64,000 nucleotides of DNA from Actinospineispora eucalypti (GTDB taxonomy: Bacteria; Actinomycetota; Actinomycetes; Mycobacteriales; Pseudonocardiaceae). The stretch spans positions 1,674,001-1,738,000 of the forward strand of contig JACHMT010000001.1 in NCBI GenBank assembly GCA_014208095.1, read 5' to 3'. A program made the translations under genes and the position numbers. This document shows, piece after piece, positions 50,633-60,083 of this stretch (its first letter is position 1; each line of letters starts with the position of its first letter). Under the pieces are notes generated by a model. It did not search any database, was not told the DNA's origin, and saw only the letters and a list, made by a program, of their open reading frames with translations.

Positions 50633-51952
50633 ATGGTGCGTTTCCTGGTCATCGGCGCCGGGATCCACGGGTTGGCGACGGCCTGGCAGCTCGCCCGCCG
50701 GCTGCGCGCCACCGGCGCGGGCAGCGGCGAGGACGTGCTGGTGGTGGACAAGTCCGGGATCGGCGCGGGCGCCTCCGGCGTGGCCTGCGGGGTGATCCGG
50801 AACAACTACTTCCAGCCCGCGATGCGCGAGCTGATGGCCCACTCGGTGGGCGTGTGGGAGTCCGACCCGGAGGCGTTCGCCTACCATCCGGTCGGTTATC
50901 TGCAGGCCGCGCCGGAGGTGATGCGGGCCGACGTGGAGCAGATCTTCAAAGAACAGAGGGCCATCGGCTACGAGTCCGAGCTGGTGCTCGGCGAACGCGA
51001 GTGCCGCGCCTACCTGCAAGGTCTGTTCCACGACTGGCGCGCCGAGGGCATCACCAGCGTGCTGCACGAGAAGCGCGGCGGGTACGCCAACAACGTCGCC
51101 TCGCTCAAGGGGCTGGCCGCCAAGGCCGAGGCCGAGGGCGTGCGGATCCGCTCCGGGGTCCGGGTCACCGGCATCCGAACGGACGCGTCCGGCGCCGTCA
51201 ATGGGGTGCACACCGACGCCGGTGACATCGACTGCGAACAGCTGGTGGTGGCCGCCGGGCCATGGGTGCGCGACTTCTGGTCGATGCTGGACCTGCCGGA
51301 GTCGATCGACGTCACCGGGCCGGACGGCACGGTGCACCCGGACCGCCCGATGTGGACCTACTGGGCGCTCCAGGAGGGCACCCTCGGCGTGGACCCCAGC
51401 GAGTTCACCGACAACGCCGGCGCGCTGCCGCCGGTGGTGCACATCGACTCGGACGCAGCTCTGCACGACGAGGACGGCCTGGTCACCGACCAGATGTGGG
51501 GCATCTACTACAAGCCGGACTTCTCCTTCGGCGGCGTGCAGGGCGGGGCCGCACCGGTACAGGTGCCCCGACCCGCCAACGAGGTCGCGGTGGACCCGTA
51601 CGGCACGCAGAGCCCGGAGTTCGTGGTCGGCGACGACTTCGTCCGGATGTGGACCGCCGCGCTGGGGCACTGCCACGAGCGGTTCGCCGGCTGCCGGGCG
51701 CGGTACCTGCGCGAGCCGTCCGGCGGGATCGGCGCGTTCACCCCGGACAGCTTCCCGGTGTTCGACCGGTTCCGGGAGAACGTGTACGTGATCGCCGACT
51801 CCAACCACGGCTACAAGATGATCGGCATCGGCGAGCTGGTGGCCAAGGAGCTGACCGACCAGCCACAGAGCCTCCTGGAGCCGTTCCGGTTCGACCGGTA
51901 CCGCACCGGGCGGCTGCATCCGGTCAGCCACTCGCCCTTCCCTTGGTCGTAG
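50633..51952 (+). CDS. FAD-dependent amine/amino-acid oxidoreductase (DAO family)
   Basis: 439 aa. N-terminal FLVIGAGIHGLATAWQLARR FAD motif, then VLVVDKSGIGAGASGVACGV and IRNNYFQPAMRELMAHSVGV, similar to SoxB/dimethylglycine-dehydrogenase-type enzymes. C-terminal GIGAFTPDSFPVFDRFRENV and DSNHGYKMIGIGELVA close the FAD site. ATG 50633 has GGAGG 8 nt upstream; the frame opens earlier at an ATG inside the operator region. Followed 10 bp later by a class I amidotransferase. Probably oxidises a secondary amine or amino acid; with IclR it forms an independent catabolic unit. Confidence 0.88.
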   Translation: MVRFLVIGAGIHGLATAWQLARRLRATGAGSGEDVLVVDKSGIGAGASGVACGVIRNNYFQPAMRELMAHSVGVWESDPEAFAYHPVGYLQAAPEVMRADVEQIFKEQRAIGYESELVLGERECRAYLQGLFHDWRAEGITSVLHEKRGGYANNVASLKGLAAKAEAEGVRIRSGVRVTGIRTDASGAVNGVHTDAGDIDCEQLVVAAGPWVRDFWSMLDLPESIDVTGPDGTVHPDRPMWTYWALQEGTLGVDPSEFTDNAGALPPVVHIDSDAALHDEDGLVTDQMWGIYYKPDFSFGGVQGGAAPVQVPRPANEVAVDPYGTQSPEFVVGDDFVRMWTAALGHCHERFAGCRARYLREPSGGIGAFTPDSFPVFDRFRENVYVIADSNHGYKMIGIGELVAKELTDQPQSLLEPFRFDRYRTGRLHPVSHSPFPWS

Positions 51953-51962
51953 GCTGGACACG

Positions 51963-52634
51963 GTGCGGGTTCTCTTCGTGCAGCACCAGGACGACTGTCC
52001 GCCCGGCCTGGTCGGCGACCGCCTGACCGAGCTGGGCGCGCGGATCGACGTGGTGGACCCCCGGCGCCCGTTGCCCGATCCCACCGGGTTCGACCTGATC
52101 GTGCCGCTGGGCTCGGACGATTCGGTGGCCGACGAAACGGTCGGTTACCTCGGGGCCGAGGCGGAGCTGCTGGACGGCGCGGTGCGGGCCGACGTGCCGG
52201 TGTTCGGCATCTGCTTCGGCGCGCAGCTGCTCTGCCGGGTTCTGGGCGGCTCGGTGGCGCCGGCGCGGAACGGACCGGAGATCGACTGGATGCGGGTGGC
52301 GGTGGCCAACGGCGCCACGACGGTGGAGTCGGGTCCGTGGCTGGTCTGGCACGAGGACGTGATGACGCCCCCGGCCGGGTCGGCCGAGCTGGCCCGCAGT
52401 GAGGTGTGCACCCAGGCGTTCAGCGTCGGGCGGCACCTGGGCGTGCAGTTCCACCCGGAGGCCACGCTGGACGTCGCGTGGGCGTGGGCACGGGGCTACC
52501 GGCTCTCCCTGGACAAGATCGGGCGGGACCCGGAGGAGATGCTCGGCCGGATGGCCGCCGACGCGGACGGTGCCCGGCGCCGGGTGGCCACCTTGGTCGA
52601 CCGGGTGCTGTCACACGCCGGCCTGACCCGCTAG
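51963..52634 (+). CDS. Class I glutamine amidotransferase-like protein
   Basis: 223 aa. Nucleophile elbow FGICFGAQLLCRVLGG (Cys near 86) and QFHPEATLD (His/Glu near 163) complete the triad; no synthetase domain follows. Stand-alone proteins of this kind hydrolyse gamma-glutamyl amides (PuuD-like) or serve as amidotransferase subunits. Start GTG 51963 lacks a strong Shine-Dalgarno and is close to the upstream stop. Pairing with an amine oxidoreductase suggests gamma-glutamylated amine catabolism. The 3' end overlaps the convergent NAT gene by 4 bp. Confidence 0.82.
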   Translation: MRVLFVQHQDDCPPGLVGDRLTELGARIDVVDPRRPLPDPTGFDLIVPLGSDDSVADETVGYLGAEAELLDGAVRADVPVFGICFGAQLLCRVLGGSVAPARNGPEIDWMRVAVANGATTVESGPWLVWHEDVMTPPAGSAELARSEVCTQAFSVGRHLGVQFHPEATLDVAWAWARGYRLSLDKIGRDPEEMLGRMAADADGARRRVATLVDRVLSHAGLTR

Positions 52635-53476
52635 GAACAACCCACGCGGGCGCGCAGCTCGGCCAGCTCGGCCGGGTCCAGCTGCACGCCCAGCTCGCGC
52701 AGCACCTCGCCGAGGCGCTCCAGGCTGACCGGCGTGCGTTCCGCCCGCCCGTCCGCGTGCTCCACGGTGAGCTGGTCGCCGACCATCCGCCGGACCACCC
52801 CGTCGGCCAGCCGCATCACCACCAGCCGGCCGACGAACGGGGAGTGCGGGTGGGTGGAGGTGTAGTGGTGCGCCACCTCGTAGTCGATCAGCCGCTGCTC
52901 GGTCTCGTCGAACTCGTGCATGACCTGCCAGTCGCCGTCGTCGAGCTTGGCCAGCGTCCAGAGGCCGTCCGCGGTTCGCGCCAGCTGGTGGGGCCAGCCG
53001 GCCTGGTCGACCAGTGCGCCGTCGCGCAGCGGCATCGGCGCGATCATGCCGGCGCCGAAGCCGATGTCCACCAGGTGGGGCAGCCCGTCCGTGTCGGTCG
53101 GGGTGACCGCGAGAACCATGTGCGTGCGCGGCCCGCCCGCCCGCCTCGGCTGCACCCGGGCCATCAGCCGGCGCACCCGGTAGCCGAGCTGCTCCGCGAC
53201 GGCGGCGAACAGGAGCGCGTGCTCGAAGCAGTACCCGCCCCGCCGCCGGTGCACCATCTTGTCGGTGATCTCCCTCAGGCCGAGGCCCCGGTGGGTGCCG
53301 AGCACCACGTCCACGTTCTCGAACGGGATGGCCAGGGTGTGCGCCCTGGTCAACCCGTGCAGCGCGGCGAGCGTGGGCGGCACCCGATGGTGGCCGATCC
53401 TGGCGAGGTAGGCGTCCAGGTCAACCTGGTCGATCTCCCACTCGGTGCCCGCCCGCGTGCTCGTCGCGCTGCTCAT
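52631..53476 (-). CDS. nat: Arylamine N-acetyltransferase
   Basis: 281 aa, the standard length. Catalytic Cys in RRRGGYCFEHALLF (near 83), His in GGPRTHMVLAV (near 118) and Asp in HLVDIGFGAGMIAP (near 137) form the NAT triad; IPFENVDVVLG is the conserved early block. Transfers acetyl (or propionyl) from CoA to arylamines and hydrazines. ATG 53476. Convergent with the amidotransferase gene. Confidence 0.93.
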   Translation of the reverse strand: MSSATSTRAGTEWEIDQVDLDAYLARIGHHRVPPTLAALHGLTRAHTLAIPFENVDVVLGTHRGLGLREITDKMVHRRRGGYCFEHALLFAAVAEQLGYRVRRLMARVQPRRAGGPRTHMVLAVTPTDTDGLPHLVDIGFGAGMIAPMPLRDGALVDQAGWPHQLARTADGLWTLAKLDDGDWQVMHEFDETEQRLIDYEVAHHYTSTHPHSPFVGRLVVMRLADGVVRRMVGDQLTVEHADGRAERTPVSLERLGEVLRELGVQLDPAELAELRARVGCS

Positions 53477-53493
53477 GAACTAATGTTGCAACC

Positions 53494-54087
53494 TCAAGTG
53501 GTCTTGAGGTCAACCCCCCAGTGCGGGTTCCGCCCGCTCAGCCCGAGCGTGCGGTGCAGCGGCGGTGCGTCCGCCGGCACCTCCACCACGTCGCCGAACA
53601 GCCCGGTCCGGCCGACGGTCCACGCGGGGCTGTTCACCAGCGTGGTGAACTCCAGCGAGGCCGCCACGCTCGCCGGGTCGGCGTCGAACGGCCGGCCGAT
53701 GGCGCTGGCCAGGTCCCAGCCGTGCAGCAGCAGCTCGTTCAGCCCGATCTTGCCGACCAGCTCGGCCGGCATGGAAAGGCCGCCGACGGCGGTCTCGCCC
53801 CGCCAGGCGTCCGGGTCGCGCCAGGCCTCGGCCATCTCGGCGGCCCGGGCCGGGATGAGGGTGCGCCAGTCGTCGGCGAGCAGCTTGCCCGGTTGCTGGT
53901 CCGGGCCGCCGGGGTCGGGCGCCCGGAGGGCCGCGCCGCGGAAGGCGACCGTCAGGCCCTGCAGATGCCCGAGCAGGTCACGGACGGTGTAGTCGGCGCA
54001 CGGTGTGGCGGCGTCCAGCTGGTCCTCGGTGACCGCACCTACCAGGGTGGCGATCCGCGCGGCGGCCGGTTCAAGGGAGTAGGTCAT
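53494..54087 (-). CDS. DinB-like / TIGR03086 family metal-binding protein
   Basis: 197 aa. The opening LEPAAARIATLVGAVTEDQL, DYTVRDLLGHLQGLT and LNELLLHGWDLASAIGRPFD carry the histidines expected of the mycothiol-dependent maleylpyruvate-isomerase-like DinB fold common in actinobacteria. The reaction is unknown; mycothiol-dependent transferase activity is typical of relatives. ATG 54087. It sits between the NAT and ECF sigma genes, all on the minus strand with small gaps. Confidence 0.82.
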   Translation of the reverse strand: MTYSLEPAAARIATLVGAVTEDQLDAATPCADYTVRDLLGHLQGLTVAFRGAALRAPDPGGPDQQPGKLLADDWRTLIPARAAEMAEAWRDPDAWRGETAVGGLSMPAELVGKIGLNELLLHGWDLASAIGRPFDADPASVAASLEFTTLVNSPAWTVGRTGLFGDVVEVPADAPPLHRTLGLSGRNPHWGVDLKTT

Positions 54088-54117
54088 ACCGGGTTAGACA
54101 CGGGCGAGGGGCAAAAC

Positions 54118-55014
54118 TCATCGCGCGCCGTAGAACGCGCGGGCCAACTTCGCCGGGCTGAGCACGCCGTAGATCGCGGCGATCCGGCCCTCTCGCAGGC
54201 TGTACACGGTGACCGACTCGGGAATGCCGCTGTGCCCGCCGTGGCGGTAGCCCTGCTCGCCGTTCACCAGCACCGGCGTCCAGTCCCGGAGCAGCTCGTC
54301 CACGCCGTACCGGCGGGTGAGGCCGATGAGCAGCCGGGCCACCTTCTCCGCGCCGTGCACCTCCCGCCGGGCGGCCGGGGCCATCCCGCCGCTGTCGTTG
54401 ACCATCACCACGTCCGGGTGCAGCAGCTCGACCAGGGCCTGCGCGTCGCCCGCACTCAGCGCGTGGGTCACCGCCTTGATCAGGCGCTGCTGCTCGGCGA
54501 CCTCCGCGCGCGGGGCGGGCCGCGCCTCGAGCACCGCGCGGCGGGCCCGGGTGGCGTGCTGGCGGGCGGTCGCGGGCGAGCAGCCCAGCGCCGCCGCGAC
54601 CTCCTCGAACGGCAGGCTCAACGCGTCGTGCAGCACGAAGGCCACCCGCTGCGGCGGGGTGAGCCGCTCCAGCACGACCATGGCCGCCATGCGCAGTTCC
54701 TCGTCGCGGACCAGCAGGGCCAGCGGGTCGTCCTCGCTGGTGCCGCTGATCAGCGGTTCCGGCAGCCACGGGCCGATGTAGGTCTCCCGGCGGACCCCGG
54801 CCGAACGCAACCGGTCCAGGCACAGCCGGCCGACCACCGTGGTCAGCCAGGCCCGCTGGTCCCGGATGGAGGCGCGCTCGACCTCGGAGAGGCGATTGAG
54901 CCGCAGCCAGGCCTCCTGCACCGCGTCCTCGGCATCGGCGAGGCTGCCGGTCATCCGGTAGCCGACCCCGAGCAGGTGCGCGCGGTGCTCCTCGATGTCG
55001 GGAGCGATCGACAC
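54118..55014 (-). CDS. ECF sigma factor with C-terminal SnoaL-like domain (SigJ/ECF41-type)
   Basis: 298 aa. Region 2 (GVGYRMTGSLADAEDAVQEA, WLRLNR), region 4 (LPFEEVAAALGCSPATARQH) and a C-terminal NTF2/SnoaL-like extension from about residue 175 (DAQALVELLHPDVVMVNDSG). In this group the extension replaces an anti-sigma factor as the activity switch, and no anti-sigma gene is present here. GTG 55014 is preferred; TTG 55023 is an alternative. Targets unknown. Confidence 0.88.
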   Translation of the reverse strand: MSIAPDIEEHRAHLLGVGYRMTGSLADAEDAVQEAWLRLNRLSEVERASIRDQRAWLTTVVGRLCLDRLRSAGVRRETYIGPWLPEPLISGTSEDDPLALLVRDEELRMAAMVVLERLTPPQRVAFVLHDALSLPFEEVAAALGCSPATARQHATRARRAVLEARPAPRAEVAEQQRLIKAVTHALSAGDAQALVELLHPDVVMVNDSGGMAPAARREVHGAEKVARLLIGLTRRYGVDELLRDWTPVLVNGEQGYRHGGHSGIPESVTVYSLREGRIAAIYGVLSPAKLARAFYGAR

Positions 55015-55152
55015 AAAAGGCAAGGTAGCCCCGTCCGTCACAGTTGAAACCGCTTTGGCCGGCACCCGCGCTGATCGACGGGGTGCCGGCGCCAGGCGGG
55101 CCGTTGGCCGCGACGAACGTTTTGTGTCGGGCTCAGTGGATACGTTCCCGGC

Positions 55153-55527
55153 ATGACCGTCACCGAAACCCCGATCGCCACTTTCAGCCTGGTCGCGCTG
55201 GACTGCCCGGACCCCCGCGCGCTGGCCGGTTTCTACGCCCGGATCACCGGTTGGCCGGTCGATCAGGACGCCGACGGCTGGGTGCAGCTGCGCTCGCCGG
55301 GGGGCGCCACCATCGCCTTCCAGCGGGCGCCCGGCCTGCGCCCGCCGGACTGGCCGAGCGACGAGCGGCCGCAGCAGCTGCACCTGGACTTCGACGTGCC
55401 CGACCTGGATGAAGGCGAGCGGCGGGTGCTGGCCATCGGCGCGCGCAAGGCCGACTACCAGCCGTCCGAGAAGTTCCGCGTCTACCTGGACCCGGCCGGC
55501 CACCCGTTCTGTCTGGTGCTGGAGTAG
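55153..55527 (+). CDS. VOC (glyoxalase/bleomycin-resistance-like) family protein
   Basis: 124 aa, one vicinal-oxygen-chelate module pair: FSLVALDCPDPRALAGFYAR, ITGWPV, then WVQLRSPGGATIAFQ and the C-terminal RVYLDPAGHPFCLVLE with the conserved metal-binding Glu at the end. Reaction not predictable. ATG 55153. 31 bp upstream of dnaG on the same strand but probably independent. Confidence 0.87.
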   Translation: MTVTETPIATFSLVALDCPDPRALAGFYARITGWPVDQDADGWVQLRSPGGATIAFQRAPGLRPPDWPSDERPQQLHLDFDVPDLDEGERRVLAIGARKADYQPSEKFRVYLDPAGHPFCLVLE

Positions 55528-55558
55528 CACCCCGGTGGCACGGGCATAGACTCGCCGC

Positions 55559-57421
55559 GTGGCAGGCCGGATCAGGGACGCGGACATCGCCCAGGTCCGC
55601 GAGCGCGCCCGGATTGACGAAGTGGTCGGCGAGTACGTGGCGCTGCGCCGGGCCGGCGCCGGCTCGCTGAAGGGGCTGTGCCCGTTCCACGACGAGAAGA
55701 CGCCGTCGATGAACGTCCGGCCCACCCACGGCACCTTCCACTGCTTCGGCTGCGGCGAGGGCGGCAGTGTGATCGACTTCGTGATGAAGATCGAGCACCT
55801 GGGCTTCGTGGAGGCGGTCGAGCGGCTGGCCGACAAGGTCGGCGTGCGGCTCACCTACGAGGGCGGCGGTTCCTCGGTGCAGCGGGAGAAGGGCACCCGC
55901 ACCCGGCTGCTGGAGGCCAACCGGCGGGCCGCCGAGTTCTACGCCGAGCGGCTGCGCACTCCGGAGGCGGCGCCGGCGATCCAGTTCCTGACCGGCCGGG
56001 GCTTCGACTCGGCGGCGGCCGCCACGTTCGGCTGCGGCTACGCCCCCGCCGAGTGGGACGGGGTGACCAAGCACCTGCTGGCCGCCGGGTTCAGCCTGGA
56101 CGAGCTGATGAAGGCCGGGCTGTCCAAGGAGGGCCGGCGCGGCCCGATCGACCGGTTCCGCCGGCGGCTGCTGTGGCCGATCCGGGACCTGGGCGGCGAG
56201 GTGGTCGGCTTCGGCGCCCGCCGGCTGTTCGACGACGACCCGATCGAGGCCAAGTACCTGAACACCAGCGACACCCCGGTGTACCGCAAGACGCACGTGC
56301 TGTTCGGGCTGGACCTGGCCAAGCGGGAGATAGTCAAGCGGCGGCAGGCGGTGGTGGTGGAGGGCTACACCGACGTGATGGCCCTGCACCTGGCCGGGGT
56401 GACCACGGCGGTGGCGTCCTGCGGCACCGCGTTCGGCGCCGAGCACATCTCCGTGCTCCGCCGGCTGCTCGGCGACGACTCGTTCGACCGGGGCGAGATG
56501 ATCTACCTGTTCGACGGGGACGCCGCCGGACAGGCCGCCGCACTGAAGGCCTTCGAGGGCGAGCAGCAGTTCGTCGGGCAGACCTTCGTGGCCATCGCCC
56601 CGGACGGGCTGGACCCCAACGAGCTGCGGCAGCGCTCCGGCGACAGCGCCGTGCGGGACCTGGTGGCCCGCCGCGAGCCGCTGTTCGAGTTCGCCATCCG
56701 CAGCCTGCTGCGGGACTACGACCTGGACACCGCCGAGGGGCAGGTGGCCGCGCTGCGCAAGACCGTGCCGCTGGTGGCGCAGATCAAGGACCACGGGCTG
56801 CGGGACCGCTACGCCGCCCGGCTGGCCGGCTGGACCGGCTGGCCGGAGGAGTCCACCGTGGTGCAGCGGGTGCGCGATATCGCCGGCGTGCCGGCGCGCC
56901 GGCAGCGGGTGACCGCCCGGGGCGGCCCTTCCGCCCCGCCGGCCCGCGACCCGCAGCTGCGGTTGCAGCGAGAGGCGTTGAAGTCAGCGCTGCAGCTGCC
57001 GGCGCTGGCCGGCTCGGGGTACGACGAGCTGCCCGACGCGTGTTTCACCCACCCCAGCTACCTGGCCGCGCACCAGGGCCTGCGGAAGGCCGGCGGCACG
57101 GCGACCGGGTTGACCGGTACCGACCTGCTGGAGGCGGTGGCCTCGGAGTGCCCGTCCACGCTGCGCTCGCTGCTCACCGAACTGGCCGTGGAGCCGCTGG
57201 ACCTGCCGAAGCGCAACTCCGGTGAGGCGCGGTACGTGGGCAGCGTGCTCGCCGGGGTGCGCCTGGCCCTGGTGGAGAAGCAGATCGCCGAGATCAAGTC
57301 GCAGCTGCAGCGGACCAACCCGGTGGAGCAGCCGGACGAGTACCACGCGCTGTTCGGCGACCTGGTGCCGCTGGAGCAGTACAAGATCGCGCTACGCAAC
57401 CAGACCACGGGCGCCGCGTGA
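55559..57421 (+). CDS. dnaG: DNA primase
   Basis: 620 aa. N-terminal CHC2 zinc finger (LCPFHDEKTPSMNVRP; FHCFGCGEGG), catalytic Toprim core (VVVEGYTDVMALHLAGVTTA; IYLFDGDAAGQAAALKAFEG) and a C-terminal DnaB-binding helical domain (about 440-620). Synthesises RNA primers at the replication fork. GTG 55559 gives the usual start (AGRIRDADIAQVRERARIDE). Followed by a coupled actinobacterial gene. Confidence 0.97.
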   Translation: MAGRIRDADIAQVRERARIDEVVGEYVALRRAGAGSLKGLCPFHDEKTPSMNVRPTHGTFHCFGCGEGGSVIDFVMKIEHLGFVEAVERLADKVGVRLTYEGGGSSVQREKGTRTRLLEANRRAAEFYAERLRTPEAAPAIQFLTGRGFDSAAAATFGCGYAPAEWDGVTKHLLAAGFSLDELMKAGLSKEGRRGPIDRFRRRLLWPIRDLGGEVVGFGARRLFDDDPIEAKYLNTSDTPVYRKTHVLFGLDLAKREIVKRRQAVVVEGYTDVMALHLAGVTTAVASCGTAFGAEHISVLRRLLGDDSFDRGEMIYLFDGDAAGQAAALKAFEGEQQFVGQTFVAIAPDGLDPNELRQRSGDSAVRDLVARREPLFEFAIRSLLRDYDLDTAEGQVAALRKTVPLVAQIKDHGLRDRYAARLAGWTGWPEESTVVQRVRDIAGVPARRQRVTARGGPSAPPARDPQLRLQREALKSALQLPALAGSGYDELPDACFTHPSYLAAHQGLRKAGGTATGLTGTDLLEAVASECPSTLRSLLTELAVEPLDLPKRNSGEARYVGSVLAGVRLALVEKQIAEIKSQLQRTNPVEQPDEYHALFGDLVPLEQYKIALRNQTTGAA

Positions 57422-57951
57422 CCTGGTCGGACCGGTTGGCGCGGCTGCTCGGCCGGGAACGGCTGCCCGACGGTTTCGCCGGCCGGCTCGACCCGGGCGA
57501 ACGGGTGCTCGCGGTGGCCCGGCTGGCCGGCGGCCAGCCGCTGGTGGCCACCGACGCCGGGCTGTGGCTGGCCGAGGGCCGGCGGATCGACTGGCACCTG
57601 GTGAGCAAGGCCACCTGGGGCGACGGCGCAATTGTGGTGACCGAGGCCGAGGTGGCTGACACGCTGGACGAGGACACGGTGCTGCTGCGTGACCTGCGCC
57701 CGCTCCGGCTGGCGCTGGCCGAGCCGGGCGCGGTGCCGGAGATCGTGCACAAGCGGGTCACCGGCTCCATCCGGTTCCGCCACCGGCGCGAGCTGCCCGG
57801 GGGCGGCGCCTGGTTCGTGCGGCGCGGCGTGCCGGGGCGGGACGGGTTGGTGATGCAGGTGCGGCCGGACCCGGGCACCGATCCCGAGCTGGTCCGCCGG
57901 GTGGCCGGCGAGGTGGCGAGGCGAGTCAAGGAAGTGGGGGACGAAGCTTGA
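57418..57951 (+). CDS. Conserved actinobacterial protein downstream of dnaG
   Basis: 177 aa, no enzymatic motif. A beta-rich N-terminal half ([28 protein letters not shown]) is followed by a C-terminal helix with basic residues ([20 protein letters not shown]). A gene of this size and pattern follows dnaG in many actinobacteria; the function is unknown. GTG 57418 overlaps the dnaG stop and its own stop overlaps the next TTG start. Confidence 0.85.
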   Translation: MTWSDRLARLLGRERLPDGFAGRLDPGERVLAVARLAGGQPLVATDAGLWLAEGRRIDWHLVSKATWGDGAIVVTEAEVADTLDEDTVLLRDLRPLRLALAEPGAVPEIVHKRVTGSIRFRHRRELPGGGAWFVRRGVPGRDGLVMQVRPDPGTDPELVRRVAGEVARRVKEVGDEA

Positions 57952-58715
57952 GCACAGGGGTCGGCTGGGATCCGGCGGTGTACCTGACGTTCGACGACGA
58001 CCGCTCGCGGCCGTTCTACGACCTGCTGGCCCGGATCGGCGCCGACGCGCCGCGCCGCGTGGTCGACCTGGGCTGCGGCCCCGGCCACCTGACCGGCGTG
58101 CTCTCCGCGCGCTGGCCGGGCGCCGAGGTGGCCGCGCTGGACTCCTCGCCGGACATGGTGGCCGACGCGCGCGCCCGGGGCATCGCCGCCGAGCAGGCCG
58201 ACGTGCGGGACTGGTCGCCCGGCGAGCGGGACGACGTGGTTGTGTGCAACGCGGTGCTGCAGTGGGTGCCCGAGCACCCCGAGCTGCTGGTCCGCTGGGT
58301 GCGGGCGCTGAACCCCGGCGCCTGGTTCGGCATGCAGGTGCCGGGCAACTTCGGCGCCCAGTCGCACGCGCTGGTGCGCGAGCTGGCGGCGCGGGAGCGC
58401 TGGCGGGGCCGGGTGACCCTGCGCCACGAGGACGCCGTGCTTTCGCCCGAGCGGTACGCCGAGTCGCTGGCCGCCGCCGGGGCCTCCGTGGATGCCTGGG
58501 AGACCAGCTACCTGCACCGGCTCACCGGGCCGGACCCGGTGCTGAACTGGATCACCGGGACCGCGCTGCGCCCGGTGCGCGCGGCGCTGAGCGACCCGGA
58601 GTGGGAGGAGTTCCGCGCCGAGCTGGCGCCGAGGCTGCGTGCCGCCTACCCGGAGCGGGCGGACGGCACCACCTGGTTCCCGTTCCGGCGGATCTTCGTG
58701 GTGGCACGCGGGTGA
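57948..58715 (+). CDS. tam: SAM-dependent methyltransferase, trans-aconitate methyltransferase-like
   Basis: 255 aa. Opening [23 protein letters not shown] motif [17 protein letters not shown], and [20 protein letters not shown] match Tam. Would methylate trans-aconitate to relieve inhibition of aconitase. TTG 57948 is the start because it overlaps the upstream stop (TTGA) and begins the family alignment. Overlaps the MOSC gene by 4 bp. Confidence 0.87.
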   Translation: MSTGVGWDPAVYLTFDDDRSRPFYDLLARIGADAPRRVVDLGCGPGHLTGVLSARWPGAEVAALDSSPDMVADARARGIAAEQADVRDWSPGERDDVVVCNAVLQWVPEHPELLVRWVRALNPGAWFGMQVPGNFGAQSHALVRELAARERWRGRVTLRHEDAVLSPERYAESLAAAGASVDAWETSYLHRLTGPDPVLNWITGTALRPVRAALSDPEWEEFRAELAPRLRAAYPERADGTTWFPFRRIFVVARG

Positions 58716-59422
58716 ACCCGGTCGGCACGGTCACCGTGTGCGCCCGCTACCCGGTCAAGTCGGTGCAGGGCGAGCGGCCGGAACGGCTGCGCCTGGAGCC
58801 GCACGGCGTGGTCGGGGACCGGACCTGGGCGCTGCGCACCGAGGACGGCAAGCGCGGTTCGGGCAAGAACACCGACCGCTGGGCCCGGCTGAACCACATG
58901 CTGGAGATGTCCGCCCGCTACACCGGCGAGCGGGCGTTGCTGCGCCTGCCCGACGGCCGGGAGCTGGACCTCGCCGCGCCCGAGCTGCCCGGGGTGCTGA
59001 GCGACGTGGTGGGCCGGCCCGTGGTGCTGACCGAGCTCGGCGAGGGGCCGCACTACGACGTCGCCCCGGTGCACCTGGTCACCTCGGCCACCCTGGACTG
59101 GTGGTCCGAGCAGGGACCCGGCGCCGAGGTGGCCTGGCAGCGTGCCCGGCCCAACCTGGTGGTCACCACCCCGGACGGTGCTCCCGGCCGGTTGGAGGAC
59201 GGCTGGATCGGGCGCCGGCTGCGCGTCGGCTCGACGCTGCTCGAGGTGGTCGCGGAGACCGTGCGCTGCGTGATGGTGACCCAGGACCAGCTCGGCCTCG
59301 GCTCGTGCTCCGGGCTGTTGAAGGTGCTGGCGCCGCACCAGCTCAGCCTCGGCGTGTACGCGGAGGTGGTCCGGCCGGGAGAGGTCGGCCTCGGCGACGA
59401 GGTGTGGCTGGAAAGCCCTTAG
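58712..59422 (+). CDS. MOSC domain-containing protein
   Basis: 236 aa with the MOSC beta-barrel: [20 protein letters not shown] and [14 protein letters not shown] at the N-terminus, [11 protein letters not shown] and [10 protein letters not shown] in the middle, and the conserved cysteine in [15 protein letters not shown]. Such proteins handle molybdenum-cofactor sulfur chemistry or reduce N-hydroxylated compounds; which applies here is unclear. GTG 58712 overlaps the methyltransferase stop. Confidence 0.87.
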   Translation: MNPVGTVTVCARYPVKSVQGERPERLRLEPHGVVGDRTWALRTEDGKRGSGKNTDRWARLNHMLEMSARYTGERALLRLPDGRELDLAAPELPGVLSDVVGRPVVLTELGEGPHYDVAPVHLVTSATLDWWSEQGPGAEVAWQRARPNLVVTTPDGAPGRLEDGWIGRRLRVGSTLLEVVAETVRCVMVTQDQLGLGSCSGLLKVLAPHQLSLGVYAEVVRPGEVGLGDEVWLESP

Positions 59423-59628
59423 TGGTTGCCGTTGGCGGTGTGCCGGGCCGGCGGGCGGTTGCCGCTCACGGAGTCCAGCATGCGGGCCTTGGCGATGCCG
59501 GCCGCGCCCTGCACCGCCGGGTGGTCGGCGAGCCTCCGGTAGGTGCGCGCGATCTGTTCGTAGCGCTCCCGTCCGGCCCGCGCGCCCAGCACGTAACCGA
59601 TCGCGGCGCCGAGCACGAACTGGATCAT
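59419..59628 (-). CDS. Small membrane-associated YtxH-like protein
   Basis: 69 aa: one N-terminal hydrophobic glycine-rich segment (MIQFVLGAAIGYVLGARAGR) followed by a helical amphipathic stretch. ATG 59628 follows GGAGGA. Convergent with the MOSC gene (4-bp overlap of stops). Function unknown; related proteins are envelope-associated. Confidence 0.78.
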   Translation of the reverse strand: MIQFVLGAAIGYVLGARAGRERYEQIARTYRRLADHPAVQGAAGIAKARMLDSVSGNRPPARHTANGNH

Positions 59629-59761
59629 CCGGTGTCCTCCCAGGGGTTGGCTCGCCCTACCATCTTGCCTCATCCGGGGAGTGGGGAACCCCGCGGCGAT
59701 GCCCCGATGGCGTTGTCTATAGTTATGGACACCGGCGAGCGGTACGGGCCGGTAAGAGCGA

Positions 59762-59834
59762 TCCTCCGTAGCTCAATTGGCAGAGCATGCGACTGTTAAT
59801 CGCAGGGTTACTGGTTCGAGTCCAGTCGGAGGAG
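59762..59834 (+). tRNA. tRNA-Asn (anticodon GTT)
   Basis: 73 nt fold into a full cloverleaf: acceptor TCCTCCG/CGGAGGA, D-arm GCTC/GAGC, anticodon stem TGCGA/TCGCA with loop CTGTTAA (anticodon GTT), and T-arm ACTGG TTCGAGT CCAGT. The discriminator is G; CCA is not fully encoded (G then CA). A tRNA end is a common integration site, but no integrase or att duplication was seen nearby. Confidence 0.97.
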
Positions 59835-59855
59835 CAAGTCCTTCCCCGGCGCTGA

Positions 59856-60050
59856 TCAGCTCTCCGACGAGGGCTTGGCCTCGGCGCGTTTGGCGTCGTC
59901 CTCCTGCAGACCGCCGATCTCGGCCTTGAAGATGCGCGCCGAGCGGCCCAGCCCCCGGGCCGCCTCGGGCAGTTTCTTCGCACCGAACAGCAGGACGAAG
60001 ATCAGCAGCACGATCAGGACATGGCTGGGCGAGACGGCGCCGGAGAACAT
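59856..60050 (-). CDS. tatA: Sec-independent translocase protein TatA
   Basis: 64 aa: a single N-terminal membrane helix ([20 protein letters not shown]), the [16 protein letters not shown] hinge and amphipathic helix, and a short charged tail. Forms the pore of the twin-arginine translocase. Somewhat short but complete. ATG 60050. No tatC or tatB is linked. Confidence 0.92.
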   Translation of the reverse strand: MFSGAVSPSHVLIVLLIFVLLFGAKKLPEAARGLGRSARIFKAEIGGLQEDDAKRAEAKPSSES

Positions 60051-60083
60051 GCCCGAATCCTATTCCGGCAAAGCTGAGAACTA

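Noticed and set aside
59762..59834. tRNA-Asn as the attachment site of an integrated island
   Set aside because: No integrase gene and no downstream copy of the tRNA 3' end were seen; the neighbours are ordinary chromosomal genes.
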